This document shows positions 51,877 through 60,668 of a stretch of DNA of 64,000 bases, piece after piece. The stretch's first letter is position 1. Each line of letters begins with the position of its first letter. The position numbers were made by a program, and so were the translations under genes. The stretch is from NCBI GenBank assembly GCA_965279125.1, contig CBDIHL010000045.1:310001-374000 (forward strand), given 5' to 3'. Under the pieces are notes generated by a model. The model was not told the DNA's origin, made no database searches, and was given only the letters and a program-made list of their open reading frames with translations. The stretch is from Dinoroseobacter sp965279125 (GTDB lineage Bacteria > Pseudomonadota > Alphaproteobacteria > Rhodobacterales > Rhodobacteraceae).

Positions 51877-52304
51877 TACCGGACCCCGAAGAAGCGCGGT
51901 CCAGACCAATGCGCCCCGGTGATGTGCTTGGCGATGGCCGAGAGCGAGCGCCAGGTCTTGCCGTTCATCAAGTACCCATTCGAGGTCACCTCGACCTGAT
52001 ATGTTCGTCCGTTCCATTCGCGCACGAGATGCGAGCCTGGCTTTGCGACAGTTAGTGGGATAGCAGCGCCTGCTGTCTTGCCCGACGCGATGCGGGCCAA
52101 GACCTTTGCAGTCCGAACAGGCAAGCGACCCAGCACCTTGTTCTGCAGATCCCAAATCAACACGCGCCTCATAAACTGCGGTGACAAGTGCTTCGGAGGA
52201 GGCCTGCCAAATGCCTCGCGCCAGTGATCAAGACAGGCGGTGCGATCGAGGCGTTCCAGCTCCATAATTGAGGCCTCGAGCCCCGCCCTAGCTCCAGGCG
52301 TCAT
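51876..52304 (-). CDS. DUF2924 protein of the recombinase module, copy 2
   Basis: 142 residues, same length as copy 1. SIMELERLDRTACLDHWREA, PPPKHLSPQFMRRVLIWDLQ and GSHLVREWNGRTYQVEVTS are kept. Open and apparently intact, although the recombinase it precedes is broken. The stop overlaps the recombinase ATG (TAATG), and the start overlaps the DUF3489 stop by 4 bases. Confidence 0.83.
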   Translation of the reverse strand: MTPGARAGLEASIMELERLDRTACLDHWREAFGRPPPKHLSPQFMRRVLIWDLQNKVLGRLPVRTAKVLARIASGKTAGAAIPLTVAKPGSHLVREWNGRTYQVEVTSNGYLMNGKTWRSLSAIAKHITGAHWSGPRFFGVR

Positions 52305-52573
52305 TGATCATCTGCCGGGGCCAGCAGCCGGTACACCGAACCCTTCGCGCTCTCCTGCCGCTCAATCGTGTGGCCCGCCTTGCGCTGGTTTGAGATGGCG
52401 GCACGAGCCGTGTGCGGCTGCCAGTCAAACGCCGTCTGGAGCTGCGCAATCGTGGCACCTGACCTGCGCGCCAAGAGCTTGCGCAACTGATCCGAACGGG
52501 TTGGCCGCTCACGTTTGGGCTTAGGAATTGTGATTGTTGGGATGTCCAAGGTCTGTGTCATTGGTATCTCCAC
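52301..52573 (-). CDS. DUF3489 protein of the recombinase module, copy 2
   Basis: 90 residues (or 86 from ATG 52561). RSDQLRKLLARRSGATIAQL and FDWQPHTARAAIS match copy 1 closely; the N-terminal tail differs. Predicted small DNA-binding protein. The sequence upstream (to about 52710) is continuous and corresponds to the site split by IS1182 in the first module. Confidence 0.8.
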   Translation of the reverse strand: MEIPMTQTLDIPTITIPKPKRERPTRSDQLRKLLARRSGATIAQLQTAFDWQPHTARAAISNQRKAGHTIERQESAKGSVYRLLAPADDQ

Positions 52574-53271
52574 TTACACAGCGCCGAACAAATCGGCGCC
52601 TTGTACCGATTGGAGCCCGGCACAGACCGGGCAGGAGATTACGCCAGCAGTACCGCTTCACGAGCGACAGAAGTCCAGTGGTTTATGCAGAGACGGCGGA
52701 TTGCGGTCATTCGCCGCAGATAACCCTAAGGTCTGCTCTGCGGATACCGGGCACCATATCTGACATTCGAAGTCATAAGCACTCGCTGGCGTCGAGCGGA
52801 ATGATAAGCGCTTCAGCATGAACTACTGGACACCCGCTGCCTTGATGGCTGCTTCGATTGCGATGCGCAGGATGCTCGGACCCGAGGCAATGATAGCAGT
52901 CGCAACAATGCTGCAAACTGTAGTTTGGATCGATGGCCATAAGACCTGGGATTTGTTCCTTACCCTGCGCCAAACGGCCCGCGTCGGCAAAGTCACGGCC
53001 ATCACGAAGCGTGAAGGCGGAAGAAAGATGCCATTCAGAGAGAACGACGTTCGAGCAGTTCAGCGTTGTCGAGGTTAACAAGCAAGAAATATCCATTCGC
53101 CGGGTTTTGGAGGGCATTTTGGGGGTGTGACCGAATTGAACCGAAACGCTTCCTCGGTCGTCTGGAGGTGCCTTTCCGAATGCCCTGCTAAACTTAACAG
53201 AACACTCGAGCAAACAGCCAATCATTAGTCCATTGCCAACGTGTTTACGAACACTTTTCAATTTTTAATTT
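52574..53271. other. Intergenic region between the recombinase module and the SulP gene
   Basis: About 700 bases. The first ~140 match the upstream part of the first recombinase module. A 162-codon reverse frame (52773-53261) is open but has no recognisable domain, and overlapping frames look equally plausible. It may be the remains of a gene; I make no call. Confidence 0.45.
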
Positions 53272-54975
53272 TCAACTCAGCTCTCTCCATGCATCGTACT
53301 GAGAAAGGAACGCCGTTCCGTGCAAATCTTCCATGAAACTAGAGCGTTTCAGCCGGTCCATGACTGGCCCTTTGACTTCGGACAGGTGAAACCCGATCCC
53401 AAGATCCCGCAGTCGGGCGTTGATCGCCTCAAGGCTTTCCAACGCTGAGAAATCCACCTCGTTGACCGACGACATCATCAGCACCACGTTTCGGATCTTG
53501 GTGCCGTTCACCACCCGGGTTTGGATTAGGTTCTCAAGGAACCGCGCATTCACGAAATACAGGCTCTCGTCAATTCGCAGCGTAAGAAGGCTATCTCTCG
53601 TTTCGACCGCATGACGGTGGATATTGCGGAAATGCTGGGTTTCGGGGATCAGGCCTACCTCTGCCACATGAGGACGTGAAGTTTTATAGAGGTGCAGCGC
53701 GATAGATAGCGCCACACCGCTGGCGACACCGACCTCGACCCCTGCACCTAACGTCAGCAAGATCGTGGTGACAACCGCTGCGAAATCGGCGCGGGCGTAG
53801 TCCCAAGTCTTGCGTAAGATCGATATCTCCACAAGGCTGAGCACTGCGACGATTATCGTGGCTGCGAGGGTGGCTTTGGGCAGGTAAAACACCAAGGGTG
53901 TCAGGGCGAGCGCGGCGATGGCGAGCCCGGCTGCGGTAAACGCCCCGGCGGCAGGCGTAGCGGCCCCGGCATCAAAATTCACCACGGACCGGGAGAACCC
54001 GCCTGTGACCGGAAAGCCCCCGGTAAAGGCTGCGCCGAGATTGGCGGCCCCCAGACCGATCAGCTCTTGGTCTGGGTCGATCCGTTGACGCTTTTTGGCG
54101 GCGAGGGTTTGGGCTACTGACACGGATTCCACGAACCCAATGATGGAGATCAAAATTGCGGGCATCGCCAGTTGGCGCACCAGATCGGTGGACAGATCGG
54201 GGAGCGTAAAAGGCGGCAGGCTTTGCGGCACGGCCCCGACGATGGCGACGCCTTTTGCATCAAGCCCAAAGCCCCACACCGCTAAGGTGGTCGCCACTAC
54301 CGCAAAGACCGGCCCTGCCTTGGTGGCGAAATCGCTCGCGCGGGGCGAGACCCCGAGCCGAAGCAGTGCGGGTTTAAGCCCTTTGCGGACCCAAAACAAA
54401 AAACCCGTGGCAAGCGCGCCCAAGCCCAGCGTCAGCAGGTTCAGATCGGGCAGATGGGCCAGCAGCGACAGCGCGATCTCGGGTAAGGTGTGGCCATGCG
54501 CCTCGAGCCCCAACAGGTGTTTGAGCTGGCTTGCTGCGATCAGAATGCCGGACGCTGTGATAAAGCCGGAGATTACGGGATGGCTGAGGAAATTTGCGAG
54601 GAATCCCAACCGCAGCACACCTAGTAGTAGCAAGAATCCCCCCGACAGGAACGCCAGCGTCAGGGCGGCGACGGCATAGCCAGCGGTGCCTGCCTCTGCG
54701 ACTTGACCGATGGCTGATGCGGTCAGCAAGGACACCACTGCCACCGGGCCCACCGCGAGCGCGCTGGAGGTTCCGAACACCGCGTAGAACAAGATCGGCA
54801 CGATGGAGGCGTAAATTCCTGCCTCAGGCGGCAAACCGGCCAGCATGGCATAGGCCAGCGATTGCGGGATCAGCATGATCGTCACGATCACTGCGGCGAT
54901 CAGGTCATTGGTCAGCGATTGACGAGAATAGCTGCGCCCCCAAACAAGGATCGGGAGGTATCGAGAGAATTGCAT
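53272..54975 (-). CDS. SulP-family anion transporter with STAS domain
   Basis: 567 residues from ATG 54975 (55026 also possible). The membrane part begins SLTNDLIAAVIVTIMLIPQS and LAYAMLAGLPPEAGIYASIV, the SulP signature, with about 10-12 helices, GAANLGAAFTGGFPVTGGFS, and a C-terminal STAS domain (NVVLMMSSVNEVDFSALESL). SulP proteins move sulfate, bicarbonate or other anions. Last gene of the sulfide/persulfide operon, so export or uptake of sulfite, sulfate or thiosulfate is likely; the substrate is inferred only. Confidence 0.92.
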   Translation of the reverse strand: MQFSRYLPILVWGRSYSRQSLTNDLIAAVIVTIMLIPQSLAYAMLAGLPPEAGIYASIVPILFYAVFGTSSALAVGPVAVVSLLTASAIGQVAEAGTAGYAVAALTLAFLSGGFLLLLGVLRLGFLANFLSHPVISGFITASGILIAASQLKHLLGLEAHGHTLPEIALSLLAHLPDLNLLTLGLGALATGFLFWVRKGLKPALLRLGVSPRASDFATKAGPVFAVVATTLAVWGFGLDAKGVAIVGAVPQSLPPFTLPDLSTDLVRQLAMPAILISIIGFVESVSVAQTLAAKKRQRIDPDQELIGLGAANLGAAFTGGFPVTGGFSRSVVNFDAGAATPAAGAFTAAGLAIAALALTPLVFYLPKATLAATIIVAVLSLVEISILRKTWDYARADFAAVVTTILLTLGAGVEVGVASGVALSIALHLYKTSRPHVAEVGLIPETQHFRNIHRHAVETRDSLLTLRIDESLYFVNARFLENLIQTRVVNGTKIRNVVLMMSSVNEVDFSALESLEAINARLRDLGIGFHLSEVKGPVMDRLKRSSFMEDLHGTAFLSQYDAWRELS

Positions 54976-55029
54976 AGCGGATGTCCGGGGTGTGAGAGGC
55001 GGCGGGCACTGTGTCACCCGCCGCATGTG

Positions 55030-56709
55030 TTATTCAGCGGCGGCGGAGACTTTCTCGGGCTTTGCCATCCACTCTTTGCCGCGCAGCATGGCCTGCCAAT
55101 AGACTGGCGGCAGTAACTTCTCCTTCAGGAACCACGCCGCGCGGCTGGGCTTGGTGCCGTCAATCAGCCAACCGGGGAAGGACGGCTTCAACGCGCCGCC
55201 ATATCCAAACTCAGCCAGCACGATCTTGCCACGCTCGACCGTTAGCGGGCACGACCCGTAGCCGTCATATTGCGCCACAGCCGAGCATCCGGCGATATCG
55301 GCCACGATATTGTCGGCCACCGTCGGGGCCTGTTTGCGCGCGGCGGCGGCGGTCTTGGCGTTGGGCGCATTCATCACGTCACCGAGGCTCCAGATGTTGT
55401 CGAAGGTCTTGTGGCGCAGCGTCGCCTGATCCACGTCGACCCATCCAGCGGCATCGGCCAAGGGCGAGACGCGGATAAAGTCCGGCGCGGTTTGCGGCGG
55501 GCAGACATGGATCATGTCAAACGCAACCGTGACTTCCTCAGGCGCGCTCTCGGGCTCGGTGGCCTTGAAGGTGGCGGTTTTGGCGGACCCGTCGATCGCG
55601 GTCAGGGTGTGAAAGAAGTTCAGCGTCGCGTCGTATTTGGCGACGTAGCTTTCAAGTGCCGGGACATAGTCCTTGACCCCGAAGAGCACCCCACCTGCAT
55701 TCATAAACTGAATGTCGATCTGGCCCAAAGCCCCATTGCGGAACCAGGCATCGCCGGACAAATACATCGCCTTTTGCGGCGCGCCTGCGCATTTGATCGG
55801 CATCGGTGGTTGGGTGAAGATGGCGCGGCCTTCTTTCAGGTTGCGGACCAACTCCCAGGTGTAGGGGGCCAGATCATATCGGTAGTTCGAGGTAACGCCA
55901 TTGCGGCCAAGCGCTTCCTCCAACCCCTCGACAGCCGCCCAATCCAGCTTGAGGCCGGGACACACCACGAGACGGTCATAAGTCACCACGCGGCAACCAT
56001 CGAGGATGATGGCGTTGTTCTTCGGCTCGAATGCCGCGACGGCGGATTTGACCCAGTGCACGCCTTTGGGGATCAAGCTGCCCATGGTCTTGGCGGTGCT
56101 GGAGGCGTCAAAGATCCCGCCCCCCACCATGGTCCAACCGGGCTGGTAGTAGTGAATGTCGGCAGGATCAATGATCGCGATCTCGAGATCGGGCTTGCGG
56201 GCTTTCAGACTGGAAGCCACGGAAATGCCCGCAGCCCCCGCGCCCACGATCACCACCTTGTAATGCGCGTCGCCTGTCTGGGTTGGTGTCTTGCCGCCAT
56301 TGGCAATGCGCCGCGCAACCCCGTTCATGTCGTATCCCGCCGCCTTGGTGCGCGCGAGGATATCGGGCAAAGGGCGTGTGCGGGCCTCGCTCAGCGACCA
56401 AAGCGTGGCCGAGCGTGTGCCTGTTCGGCAATAGGCAAGCACCGGGCCGGGAAGTTCGGACAGGGCTTTGGCGAAGGCCTCGGCGGTCTCATCACTAACG
56501 ATGCCGGGGGTGACGGGAAGGTAGTGAAACGACAGACCCTCTGCGCTTGCTGCCGCCGCCAATTCGTCATGCCCCGGCTGATCCGCTCCTTCGCCGTCAG
56601 GGCGGTTGGCGATAATCGAGCGGAACCCAGCCGCTTTGAGCGCCGCAATATCGGCTGGGGTAATCTGAGGGCTGACCGATAGGGCGTCGGTGATTTTGCG
56701 GAACTCCAT
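55030..56709 (-). CDS. Fusion of Blh-type phosphatase-like domain and sulfide:quinone oxidoreductase-like flavoprotein
   Basis: 559 residues. The N-terminal ~110 residues form a DUF442/Blh phosphatase-like domain with the cysteine loop LAYCRTGTRSATLW. The rest is a two-dinucleotide-fold flavoprotein: VVIVGAGAAGISVASSLKAR, HYYQPGWTMVGGG and a late IWSLGDVMNAPNAKTAAAAR, as in sulfide:quinone oxidoreductases. The DUF442-SQR fusion is found with persulfide dioxygenase genes and oxidises sulfide to persulfide/polysulfide, passing electrons to quinone. It lies between the dioxygenase gene and the SulP gene. Confidence 0.88.
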   Translation of the reverse strand: MEFRKITDALSVSPQITPADIAALKAAGFRSIIANRPDGEGADQPGHDELAAAASAEGLSFHYLPVTPGIVSDETAEAFAKALSELPGPVLAYCRTGTRSATLWSLSEARTRPLPDILARTKAAGYDMNGVARRIANGGKTPTQTGDAHYKVVIVGAGAAGISVASSLKARKPDLEIAIIDPADIHYYQPGWTMVGGGIFDASSTAKTMGSLIPKGVHWVKSAVAAFEPKNNAIILDGCRVVTYDRLVVCPGLKLDWAAVEGLEEALGRNGVTSNYRYDLAPYTWELVRNLKEGRAIFTQPPMPIKCAGAPQKAMYLSGDAWFRNGALGQIDIQFMNAGGVLFGVKDYVPALESYVAKYDATLNFFHTLTAIDGSAKTATFKATEPESAPEEVTVAFDMIHVCPPQTAPDFIRVSPLADAAGWVDVDQATLRHKTFDNIWSLGDVMNAPNAKTAAAARKQAPTVADNIVADIAGCSAVAQYDGYGSCPLTVERGKIVLAEFGYGGALKPSFPGWLIDGTKPSRAAWFLKEKLLPPVYWQAMLRGKEWMAKPEKVSAAAE

Positions 56710-56796
56710 GAGAGGTCTCCTGAGGCGTAGAGGATGGCGTGGACGAGGCAGGGCGGGGCGCAGCAGCGACGGGGGGGACGCCGCTGCGCGCGAGGC

Positions 56797-57687
56797 TCAG
56801 ATGACGTTGACCGGCACCTTGAGGAAGCGTTTGCCGTCTTCCTCGGCAGGCGGCAGCGCACCTGCACGCATGTTGACCTGTAGCGACGGGATTATCAGGC
56901 GCGGCATTGCCAGCGTGGCATCGCGTTCGTCGCGCATCTTAATGAACTCGTCCTTGGTCTTGCCTTCGCCCACGTGGATATTGACCTCGCGTTGCGCCGC
57001 TACGGTGGTTTCCCAAACGAATTCATCGCGGCCTTTGGGCAGATAATCGTGACCCACGAAGATGCGCATTTCCGGCGGCAACGACAGAATCCGCTGGATC
57101 GACGCATAAAGCGCTTCAGACGATCCGCCCGGGAAATCGCAGCGCGCGGTCCCGAAATCAGGCATGAACAGCGTATCGCCCACAAAGGCCGCATCGCCCA
57201 TCACATGGGTCATGCAGGCAGGCGTATGGCCGGGCGTGTGCAGCACCTGGCACTGCATCTCGCCCACAGTATAGGTGTCGCCATCATCAAACAGCCGGTC
57301 GAATTGCGAGCCGTCGCGCTGGAACTCTGTCCCCTCATTGAAGACCTTCCCGAAGGTGTCTTGTACGATAGTGATGTTGCGCCCGATGCCGATCTTGCCG
57401 CCCAATTGTTGCTGGATATAGGGCGCGCCGGACAAGTGGTCGGCATGGACATGGCTCTCGATCAGCCACTCTAGGGCTAGATCGTTGTCTTTGATATACG
57501 CAATCACCTCATCGGCGTGATCATAGGTGATCCGGCCCGCCGCGTAGTCGATGTCCATGACGCTATCAATGACAGCGCAGGCGTTCGAGGCGGGATCTAT
57601 GACGACATAAGTAATTGTGTTGGTGGCGGTGTCGAAAAAGCCCTTCACGTCGGGCTTGACGGATAGGTCTGTGTGAATCGAAGTCAT
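56797..57687 (-). CDS. MBL-fold persulfide dioxygenase-like hydrolase
   Basis: 296 residues from ATG 57687 (GGGAG upstream). The metallo-beta-lactamase motif is SHVHADHLSGAPYIQQQLGG, with further metal ligands in LHTPGHTPACMTHV, GDTLFMPDFGTARCDFPGGS and FVGHDY. This is the ETHE1/Blh pattern of mononuclear-iron persulfide dioxygenases, which oxidise glutathione persulfide to sulfite. Genomic linkage with the SQR-like fusion and YeeE/YedE proteins supports that role. Co-transcribed on the minus strand. Confidence 0.9.
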   Translation of the reverse strand: MTSIHTDLSVKPDVKGFFDTATNTITYVVIDPASNACAVIDSVMDIDYAAGRITYDHADEVIAYIKDNDLALEWLIESHVHADHLSGAPYIQQQLGGKIGIGRNITIVQDTFGKVFNEGTEFQRDGSQFDRLFDDGDTYTVGEMQCQVLHTPGHTPACMTHVMGDAAFVGDTLFMPDFGTARCDFPGGSSEALYASIQRILSLPPEMRIFVGHDYLPKGRDEFVWETTVAAQREVNIHVGEGKTKDEFIKMRDERDATLAMPRLIIPSLQVNMRAGALPPAEEDGKRFLKVPVNVI

Positions 57688-57698
57688 GCTAGTCTCCC

Positions 57699-58133
57699 TT
57701 ATGATGGTGCAGGTTTGAATGTCAGTCGAGGTGGCACAATCCGCGCCAATCCCATGCCCGCCAGCAATGCGGCGGTGAAAATCAGGACACTCGGGTTGAG
57801 TGTGCCAAGGGCGGGCAATGCGCCGCCCGGACAAAAGCCTGAGATGCCCCAACCGATGCCGAACACCGCCGAGCCGGCGATCAGGCGGGTATCGAGCCGC
57901 CGTGATGTTGGGACGTAGAATTGCGGATCGAATGTGGGGGCGGGACGCTTGAGCACCACGCGGTAGCCGATGAAGGCCGTGACAAGCGCGCCGCCCATCA
58001 CGAAGGCCAGTGACGGATCCCAAGTGCCGAACACATCAAAGAAATTCAGCACCTTGGCGGGATTGGCCATGCCCGAAATGGTGATGCCGACGCCAAAGAC
58101 GAGGCCGGTGAGGTAGATGGCGAGGTTTTGCAT
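57699..58133 (-). CDS. YeeE/YedE-like sulfur transport membrane protein (C-terminal-type half)
   Basis: 144 residues from ATG 58133. About four helices, with YLTGLVFGVGITISGMANPA and FGIGWGISGFCPGGALPALG; the cysteine in GFCPGG is the YeeE/YedE hallmark thought to relay thiosulfate or persulfide sulfur. Together with the neighbouring gene it makes up the two halves of a full YeeE-type transporter. The genes are 5 bases apart. Sits directly upstream of the dioxygenase gene. Confidence 0.88.
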   Translation of the reverse strand: MQNLAIYLTGLVFGVGITISGMANPAKVLNFFDVFGTWDPSLAFVMGGALVTAFIGYRVVLKRPAPTFDPQFYVPTSRRLDTRLIAGSAVFGIGWGISGFCPGGALPALGTLNPSVLIFTAALLAGMGLARIVPPRLTFKPAPS

Positions 58134-58138
58134 TGCTC

Positions 58139-58567
58139 TTACCCTCCGATTACATGACGCATGACGAAGACGGTCACAAAAGTTGCGGCCATAAATGTCG
58201 CTGTGGCCGCGATGGACCGGGGCGACAGGCGCGCCATTCCGCACACGCCGTGACCGGACGTGCAGCCCGACCCGAAGGTCACGCCTACGCCGACGATCAG
58301 GCCGCCGATAACCAAAGCAGTTGAGCTGACGGGAACCTCGATCACAGGCCATGATCCGGTGGTCAGGGCGACGGCGGCAGGGCCGCTGATCATCCCCAGC
58401 AGAAGCGCAACGCGCCATGCCGTATCACCCTTAGGTCGGTCAAAAACGGTCATGCCAAGGATGCCCGTCGCCCCCATAATGCGGCCTTTCAGCAGCATTA
58501 GCAGAACCGATGCGGCCCCGATCAGGAGGCCCCCCATAAGGGAAGCCAAAGGCGTAAACTCCGTCAT
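58139..58567 (-). CDS. YeeE/YedE-like sulfur transport membrane protein (N-terminal-type half)
   Basis: 142 residues from ATG 58567. Helices include PLASLMGGLLIGAASVLLML and STALVIGGLIVGVGVTFGSG, and the conserved cysteine is in FGSGCTSGHGVCGMARLS. It pairs with the protein at 57699-58133. Predicted role is passage of thiosulfate or another sulfane sulfur compound across the inner membrane. Two bases separate it from the DUF2892 gene. Confidence 0.88.
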   Translation of the reverse strand: MTEFTPLASLMGGLLIGAASVLLMLLKGRIMGATGILGMTVFDRPKGDTAWRVALLLGMISGPAAVALTTGSWPVIEVPVSSTALVIGGLIVGVGVTFGSGCTSGHGVCGMARLSPRSIAATATFMAATFVTVFVMRHVIGG

Positions 58568-58569
58568 CG

Positions 58570-58782
58570 TCAGAGATCCACGCGGCAAGTCTTGATTCCA
58601 ACTAAGCGGTAAGCTGGACAGTTTCCGACTACGGAGGTCAGAGTGAACACCGCAGCAACAGCCACCGCGATCCACTGCAAGACGCCCATTGCGGCGATGC
58701 CTGCGCTGAACGCAAAGACCAGCAAAGCCGCTGCCACGATCAGGCGCAAAGCCCTATCAATTTTTCCCATATTCGCAATCAT
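58570..58782 (-). CDS. DUF2892 small membrane protein
   Basis: 70 residues from ATG 58782 (AAGGAG upstream). NMGKIDRALRLIVAAALLVF and VLQWIAVAVAAVFTLTSVVG are two membrane helices; NCPAYRLVGIKTC carries the family's cysteines. DUF2892 domains are also found fused to rhodaneses (YgaP), which fits a sulfur operon. First gene of the operon; a palindromic operator-like site lies 58 bases upstream. Confidence 0.88.
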   Translation of the reverse strand: MIANMGKIDRALRLIVAAALLVFAFSAGIAAMGVLQWIAVAVAAVFTLTSVVGNCPAYRLVGIKTCRVDL

Positions 58783-58839
58783 GTCTGTCTCCTTCAGATA
58801 ACTCTGAGGAGGGTATGGCATGAGGCGCGCTGGGGATTC

Positions 58840-58854
58840 GGTGACTTGGTCACC
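58840..58854. promoter_or_regulatory. Operator-like palindrome upstream of the sulfur operon
   Basis: GGTGAC-N3-GTCACC, a perfect 6-3-6 inverted repeat in the gap between the Crp/Fnr gene stop and the DUF2892 start. A probable binding site for the adjacent Crp/Fnr regulator or another repressor. Confidence 0.6.
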
Positions 58855-58878
58855 AAACTTTTGCAAACTGGTTTTTTG

Positions 58879-59562
58879 TTAGCCCGCCGAGGTCACAAGG
58901 CGTTCCAGCCCCTCGCGCCCGACCAGCCGGACCTCGCCGCGCGATTGCTCGACCCAAGTCCGGCGGTGGAACTCGGCCAGAGTGCGCGAGATCACTTCGC
59001 GCGCCGTCCCAAGCTCGGTCGCGAGGGCCGCGTGGGTGGCGTGAACTACACCGTTTGCATCCGACAACTCCAGCAAGCGTGCGGCAAGGCGGACATCCAT
59101 GCGCTGGAAGACGATATCGTCGATCAGGGCGAACAGATCGGTTATCCGGCGCGAATACGCCTTGAAGATGAACTCGCGAAACACGCGCGATTGCCCGGTC
59201 AGATAGTCGAAGGTTTCGCGTGGGATGGCGACGGCGCGTACGTCCGTCTCGGCGATGCCATCGGCTGAGTAATCCTCGAAGGCCAGCATGCAGGCGGTGG
59301 TCAGCACACAACTGTCGCCCGCATTAACGCGGTAAAGCGCAACCTCGCGCCCGGTGGCCGAGCGTTGCTGGACGCGCACAGTTCCCTCCAGCAACAGCAG
59401 CAAATTATCGGCCGATTGGCCTGGCGCAAATATCTGCGTGCCCGCCGGAACTGAGACGATCTGACTGCGCGAGGTCAGGATGTCGCGGACATCTGATGGA
59501 AGGCTTTTGAGCCCTTCAAAGCGGTCTATCCAGTCAGAGGGGTCGGAATTTGTAAGGTGCAT
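58879..59562 (-). CDS. Crp/Fnr family regulator of the sulfur operon
   Basis: 227 residues from ATG 59562. An N-terminal cupin-like effector domain (VPAGTQIFAPGQSADNLLLL, LTTACMLAFEDYSADGIAET) is joined to a helix-turn-helix (THAALATELGTAREVISRTL). It resembles the Crp-type regulators that sense sulfane sulfur through cysteines and control SQR/persulfide dioxygenase operons; cysteines are present in SCVLTTACML. That sensing role is inference. The operon it probably controls starts about 100 bases downstream on the same strand. Confidence 0.87.
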   Translation of the reverse strand: MHLTNSDPSDWIDRFEGLKSLPSDVRDILTSRSQIVSVPAGTQIFAPGQSADNLLLLLEGTVRVQQRSATGREVALYRVNAGDSCVLTTACMLAFEDYSADGIAETDVRAVAIPRETFDYLTGQSRVFREFIFKAYSRRITDLFALIDDIVFQRMDVRLAARLLELSDANGVVHATHAALATELGTAREVISRTLAEFHRRTWVEQSRGEVRLVGREGLERLVTSAG

Positions 59563-60439
59563 CTTGTACAAACCCTTGTGCTGCGGCGGCGTCAGAGAGA
59601 CCGAGCGTAGCTCCAGCACTTCGCCTTAACCAGTCCACTTTTGCCAAAGACAGAACAGGCAGATCAGACCTCGTGAGCTGCACTGCTCCCCAATTTTGGA
59701 CCGCCGGAAGCTGGAATTTTTCGACTGCCTCACGATGACGGGCTGGTGACGCCATCAGGATAATGCATGGCAATTGGGACGTTGTATCCGATCGCGCTGT
59801 GGGGTCTGTCCTCGTTGTAGTGCTTGCGCCAATCCTCCAACTTTTCGCTGGCGTCGGCAAGGCTCATGAACCAGTGCGCGTTCAGACATTCCGCCCTGAG
59901 CTTGCTGTTGAACGCCTCGATGAACCCGTTGTCCGTGGGTTTCCCGGGCCGCGAGAAGTCGAGGCTGACGTCGTTGGCATAGGCCCAGAGATCGAGATCA
60001 CGGGAGATGAACTCGCTGCCGTTGTCGACTCTGATGGTTCTTGGATAGCCGATCCGTTCACAGACCCGTTCGAGCGTTTGCACGACGTCTTCGCCGCGAT
60101 AGGAGAACCTGGGATCCGCCGCCGGGCAGAACCGAGAATGGGTATCCACGATGGTCAGGATACGCAGCTTCTTGCCCATGGCGAGCTGGTCATGCACGAA
60201 GTCCATCGCCCAGACATCGTTTGGCCCGACCGCTTCCTGGCGGTCCTCCCGAAGCTTGGCCTTCACCCGGCGCTTCGGATGCTTGTTCCTAAGCTGCAGG
60301 CCCAACTCATTATAAATCCTGCGGGTCTTCTTCATGTTGATCCCTCATCCCTCGCGTCGCAGCAGCACGTGGACGCGCCTGTAACCATAACGCACGCGTG
60401 TCTCTGCGATCTCTTTGATCCGTCTCTCGACGGCAGCCT

Positions 60440-60483
60440 GGCCCCCTCTCGGGACATCGCTACGCGATGCCCTGCCGGGCAGC
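60440..60483 (-). repeat. Palindromic mini-element, copy 5
   Basis: On the reverse strand it starts GCTGCCCGGCAG, inner stem GGCATCGC/GCGATGTCC with loop GTA, ends CGAGAGGGGGCC. Splits the IS3 orfB. Confidence 0.82.
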
Positions 60484-60628
60484 GGTCCGCCGGGACTTGT
60501 AGTGGTAGGTGGACGTGTCGAAGCGAATGGTCCCACAGGCTCTCCGGATCGACACGCCCCAGTCCATGCACATCCCGGTGACGATCTCGCGCAAACGGCC
60601 AAGCTTCAGAGCTTTCGGCGAATGACGT

Positions 60629-60668
60629 CCGCGCGCCATTGTCCTCGGACCAATGGCGGACAAGGGCA
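60629..60668 (-). repeat. Second type of palindromic insertion in IS3 orfA
   Basis: A ~40-bp insertion with stem CGCCATTG/CAATGGCG, replacing a short stretch of orfA. Its flanks match the other mini-elements only weakly, so it may be a different family or a divergent member. Confidence 0.5.

Noticed and set aside
52773..53261. 162-codon reverse frame upstream of the SulP gene
   Set aside because: No recognisable motif and other frames over the same bases look equally coding-like; listed only as an uncertain region.
55270..56682. 470-codon open frame on the plus strand opposite the phosphatase-SQR gene
   Set aside because: It is the antisense shadow of a well-supported gene with clear motifs; high GC content creates long reverse open frames.
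60629..60668. Counting this palindrome as a full member of the mini-element family
   Set aside because: It has the hairpin and disrupts a transposase, but the flanking GCTGCCCGGCAG and GAGAGGGG blocks are not recognisable.
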